DNA from: Sinorhizobium sp.
Lineage (GTDB): Bacteria; Pseudomonadota; Alphaproteobacteria; Rhizobiales; Rhizobiaceae
Assembly: GCA_031178305.1 (NCBI GenBank)
Contig: JAPSJG010000041.1
Location: forward strand, 1 to 13,038
Direction: 5' to 3'
DNA length: 13,038 nucleotides
Shown: piece by piece, positions 12,308 through 13,038 of the stretch
Layout of the letters: each line of letters starts with the position of its first letter
Numbering within the stretch: the first letter of the stretch is position 1
The notes under the pieces: generated by a model
Database searches by the model: none
Told to the model about the DNA's origin: nothing
The model's input: only the letters and a program-made list of their open reading frames with translations
Made by a program: the position numbers and the translations under genes

Positions 12308-13038
12308 TTACTGGCTCACATTCAGGGAGGCGAAGTAACCGCCTTTGTAAGGCAGCGGCAGGAAACGCTCGTGCAGTTCCTTGAACGTCGCTTCCGGATC
12401 GAGATCCTTGAACAGATCCGGGTGCAGCCACTTGGCGATCTGCTGGATGGCCACGAACTGATAGGGGTTGTTGTAGAACTGGTGCCAGATGGCGTGGACA
12501 TTGCCGTCCTTGACCGCCTTCACTTCGGTGAAGGCCGGGCGCTTGGTCAGGTTTTCGAGCTTGCGCAGCGCTTCCTTCTCATCCGCGCCATAGCCGACGC
12601 CGACCCAGTCGCCGCCGGGAACATAGCCTTCCCAGTTGCCGCCAGTGATAATGACCTGGTCCGGGTTGGAAGCGATGATCTGTTCCGGATTGACCGTGCC
12701 GAAGGTGCCCGGAATGATGTCCTTGGCCATGTTCACGCCGCCGGCAAACTCGACCATCTTGCCGAAGTTCTCGTCGCCGAAGGACATGCAGCAATCGTCG
12801 GAATAGCCGCCGGCGCGCTCCATGAAGACGAGCGGCTTCTTCGGATTGGCCTTCGCCAGGACATCCGCGACCCTGGCGATCTGCTCGGCGCGGAACTTGA
12901 TGAATTCCTCGGCCTTCTCCTCCTTGCCGAACAGCTTGCCGATCAGGCGCATGCTGGGCTCGGTGTTTTCCATCGGCTTTTCGCGGAAATCCACGTAGAC
13001 GAGCGGAATGCCGACCTTTTCGAGTTTCTCGATATAGC
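12308..13038 (-). CDS. Periplasmic siderophore-binding protein (Peripla_BP_2 type), N-terminus outside window
   Basis: The frame is open from the window edge to TAA at 12310-12308, giving 243 codons of mature protein. Starting the gene at the GTG at 12994 would be wrong: the frame continues upstream with family-like sequence (YIEKLEKVGIPLVYVDF). Family marks: AxGxN-like FAGGVNMAKD, VNPEQIIASNPDQVIITG, VHAIWHQFYNNPYQFVAIQQIAKWLHPDLF and the C-terminal FLPLPYKGGYF. Known: in Peripla_BP_2 proteins these are the second-lobe segments, and N-P-D-x-I-I is typical. Role: captures an iron-siderophore (less likely heme or cobalamin) in the periplasm and delivers it to the FecCD-type permease. A Cys-Cys pair (DDCCMSF) is unusual. 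The specific ligand is not identifiable. Confidence 0.9.
   Translation of the reverse strand, partial: YIEKLEKVGIPLVYVDFREKPMENTEPSMRLIGKLFGKEEKAEEFIKFRAEQIARVADVLAKANPKKPLVFMERAGGYSDDCCMSFGDENFGKMVEFAGGVNMAKDIIPGTFGTVNPEQIIASNPDQVIITGGNWEGYVPGGDWVGVGYGADEKEALRKLENLTKRPAFTEVKAVKDGNVHAIWHQFYNNPYQFVAIQQIAKWLHPDLFKDLDPEATFKELHERFLPLPYKGGYFASLNVSQ

Noticed and set aside
12992..12994. GTG as the start of the siderophore-binding protein
   Set aside because: The frame continues upstream to the window edge with family-like sequence, and a start here would remove the first lobe and the signal peptide.

Overview
The window is GC-rich and tightly packed, with short overlaps between genes. Its gene content (a sugar ABC operon with a glycosidase inserted before the ATPase gene, a LacI-family repressor, and a ferric-siderophore ABC operon) suggests an alphaproteobacterium, probably of the Rhizobium/Sinorhizobium group. 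That assignment is inference from layout and protein style; no rRNA or other marker gene is present.

Bases 1-4823 (+ strand) are the distal part of a sugar-uptake operon: the C-terminus of a solute-binding protein, two MalF/MalG-type permeases (8-nt overlap), a cytoplasmic GH32 beta-fructosidase with an extra N-terminal domain, and the MsmX/UgpC-type ATPase. The order binding protein-permease-permease-hydrolase-ATPase parallels the rhizobial aglEFGAK layout, with a fructosidase where the alpha-glucosidase would be. A convergent LacI-family repressor (4902-5894, - strand, probable TTG start) follows.

Bases 5895-6165 are a 271-nt divergent control region. It holds a 17-bp direct repeat spaced exactly 42 bp apart, a candidate promoter for the repressor, and a structured leader with a five-codon mini-ORF and two mutually exclusive hairpins, one of which would cover the next gene's Shine-Dalgarno sequence.

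Bases 6166-10224 encode a 1352-residue, cysteine-free GH32 protein without a signal peptide but with C-terminal RTX repeats, so probably exported by a type I secretion system and acting outside the cell on levan or inulin. Its architecture is the most unusual thing here. The N-terminal ~200 residues are a decayed, shortened duplicate of the catalytic domain's first half. The catalytic propeller is also interrupted by a ~490-residue insert in which two whole copies of a beta-rich module sit inside a third, split copy. The suggested scheme is extracellular fructan cleavage, import of the fructo-oligosaccharides, cytoplasmic hydrolysis by the small GH32 enzyme, and LacI-type control of the locus.

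Bases 10225-10340 hold two hairpins between convergent genes. Bases 10341-13038 (- strand) are an unrelated iron-siderophore-type ABC operon: ATPase, FecCD-type permease and a binding protein whose N-terminus lies beyond the window. The gap between binding protein and permease contains a frameshifted relic of a second binding-protein C-terminus whose stop overlaps the permease start as TAATG.

No tRNA, rRNA, CRISPR array, insertion sequence or phage gene was seen.
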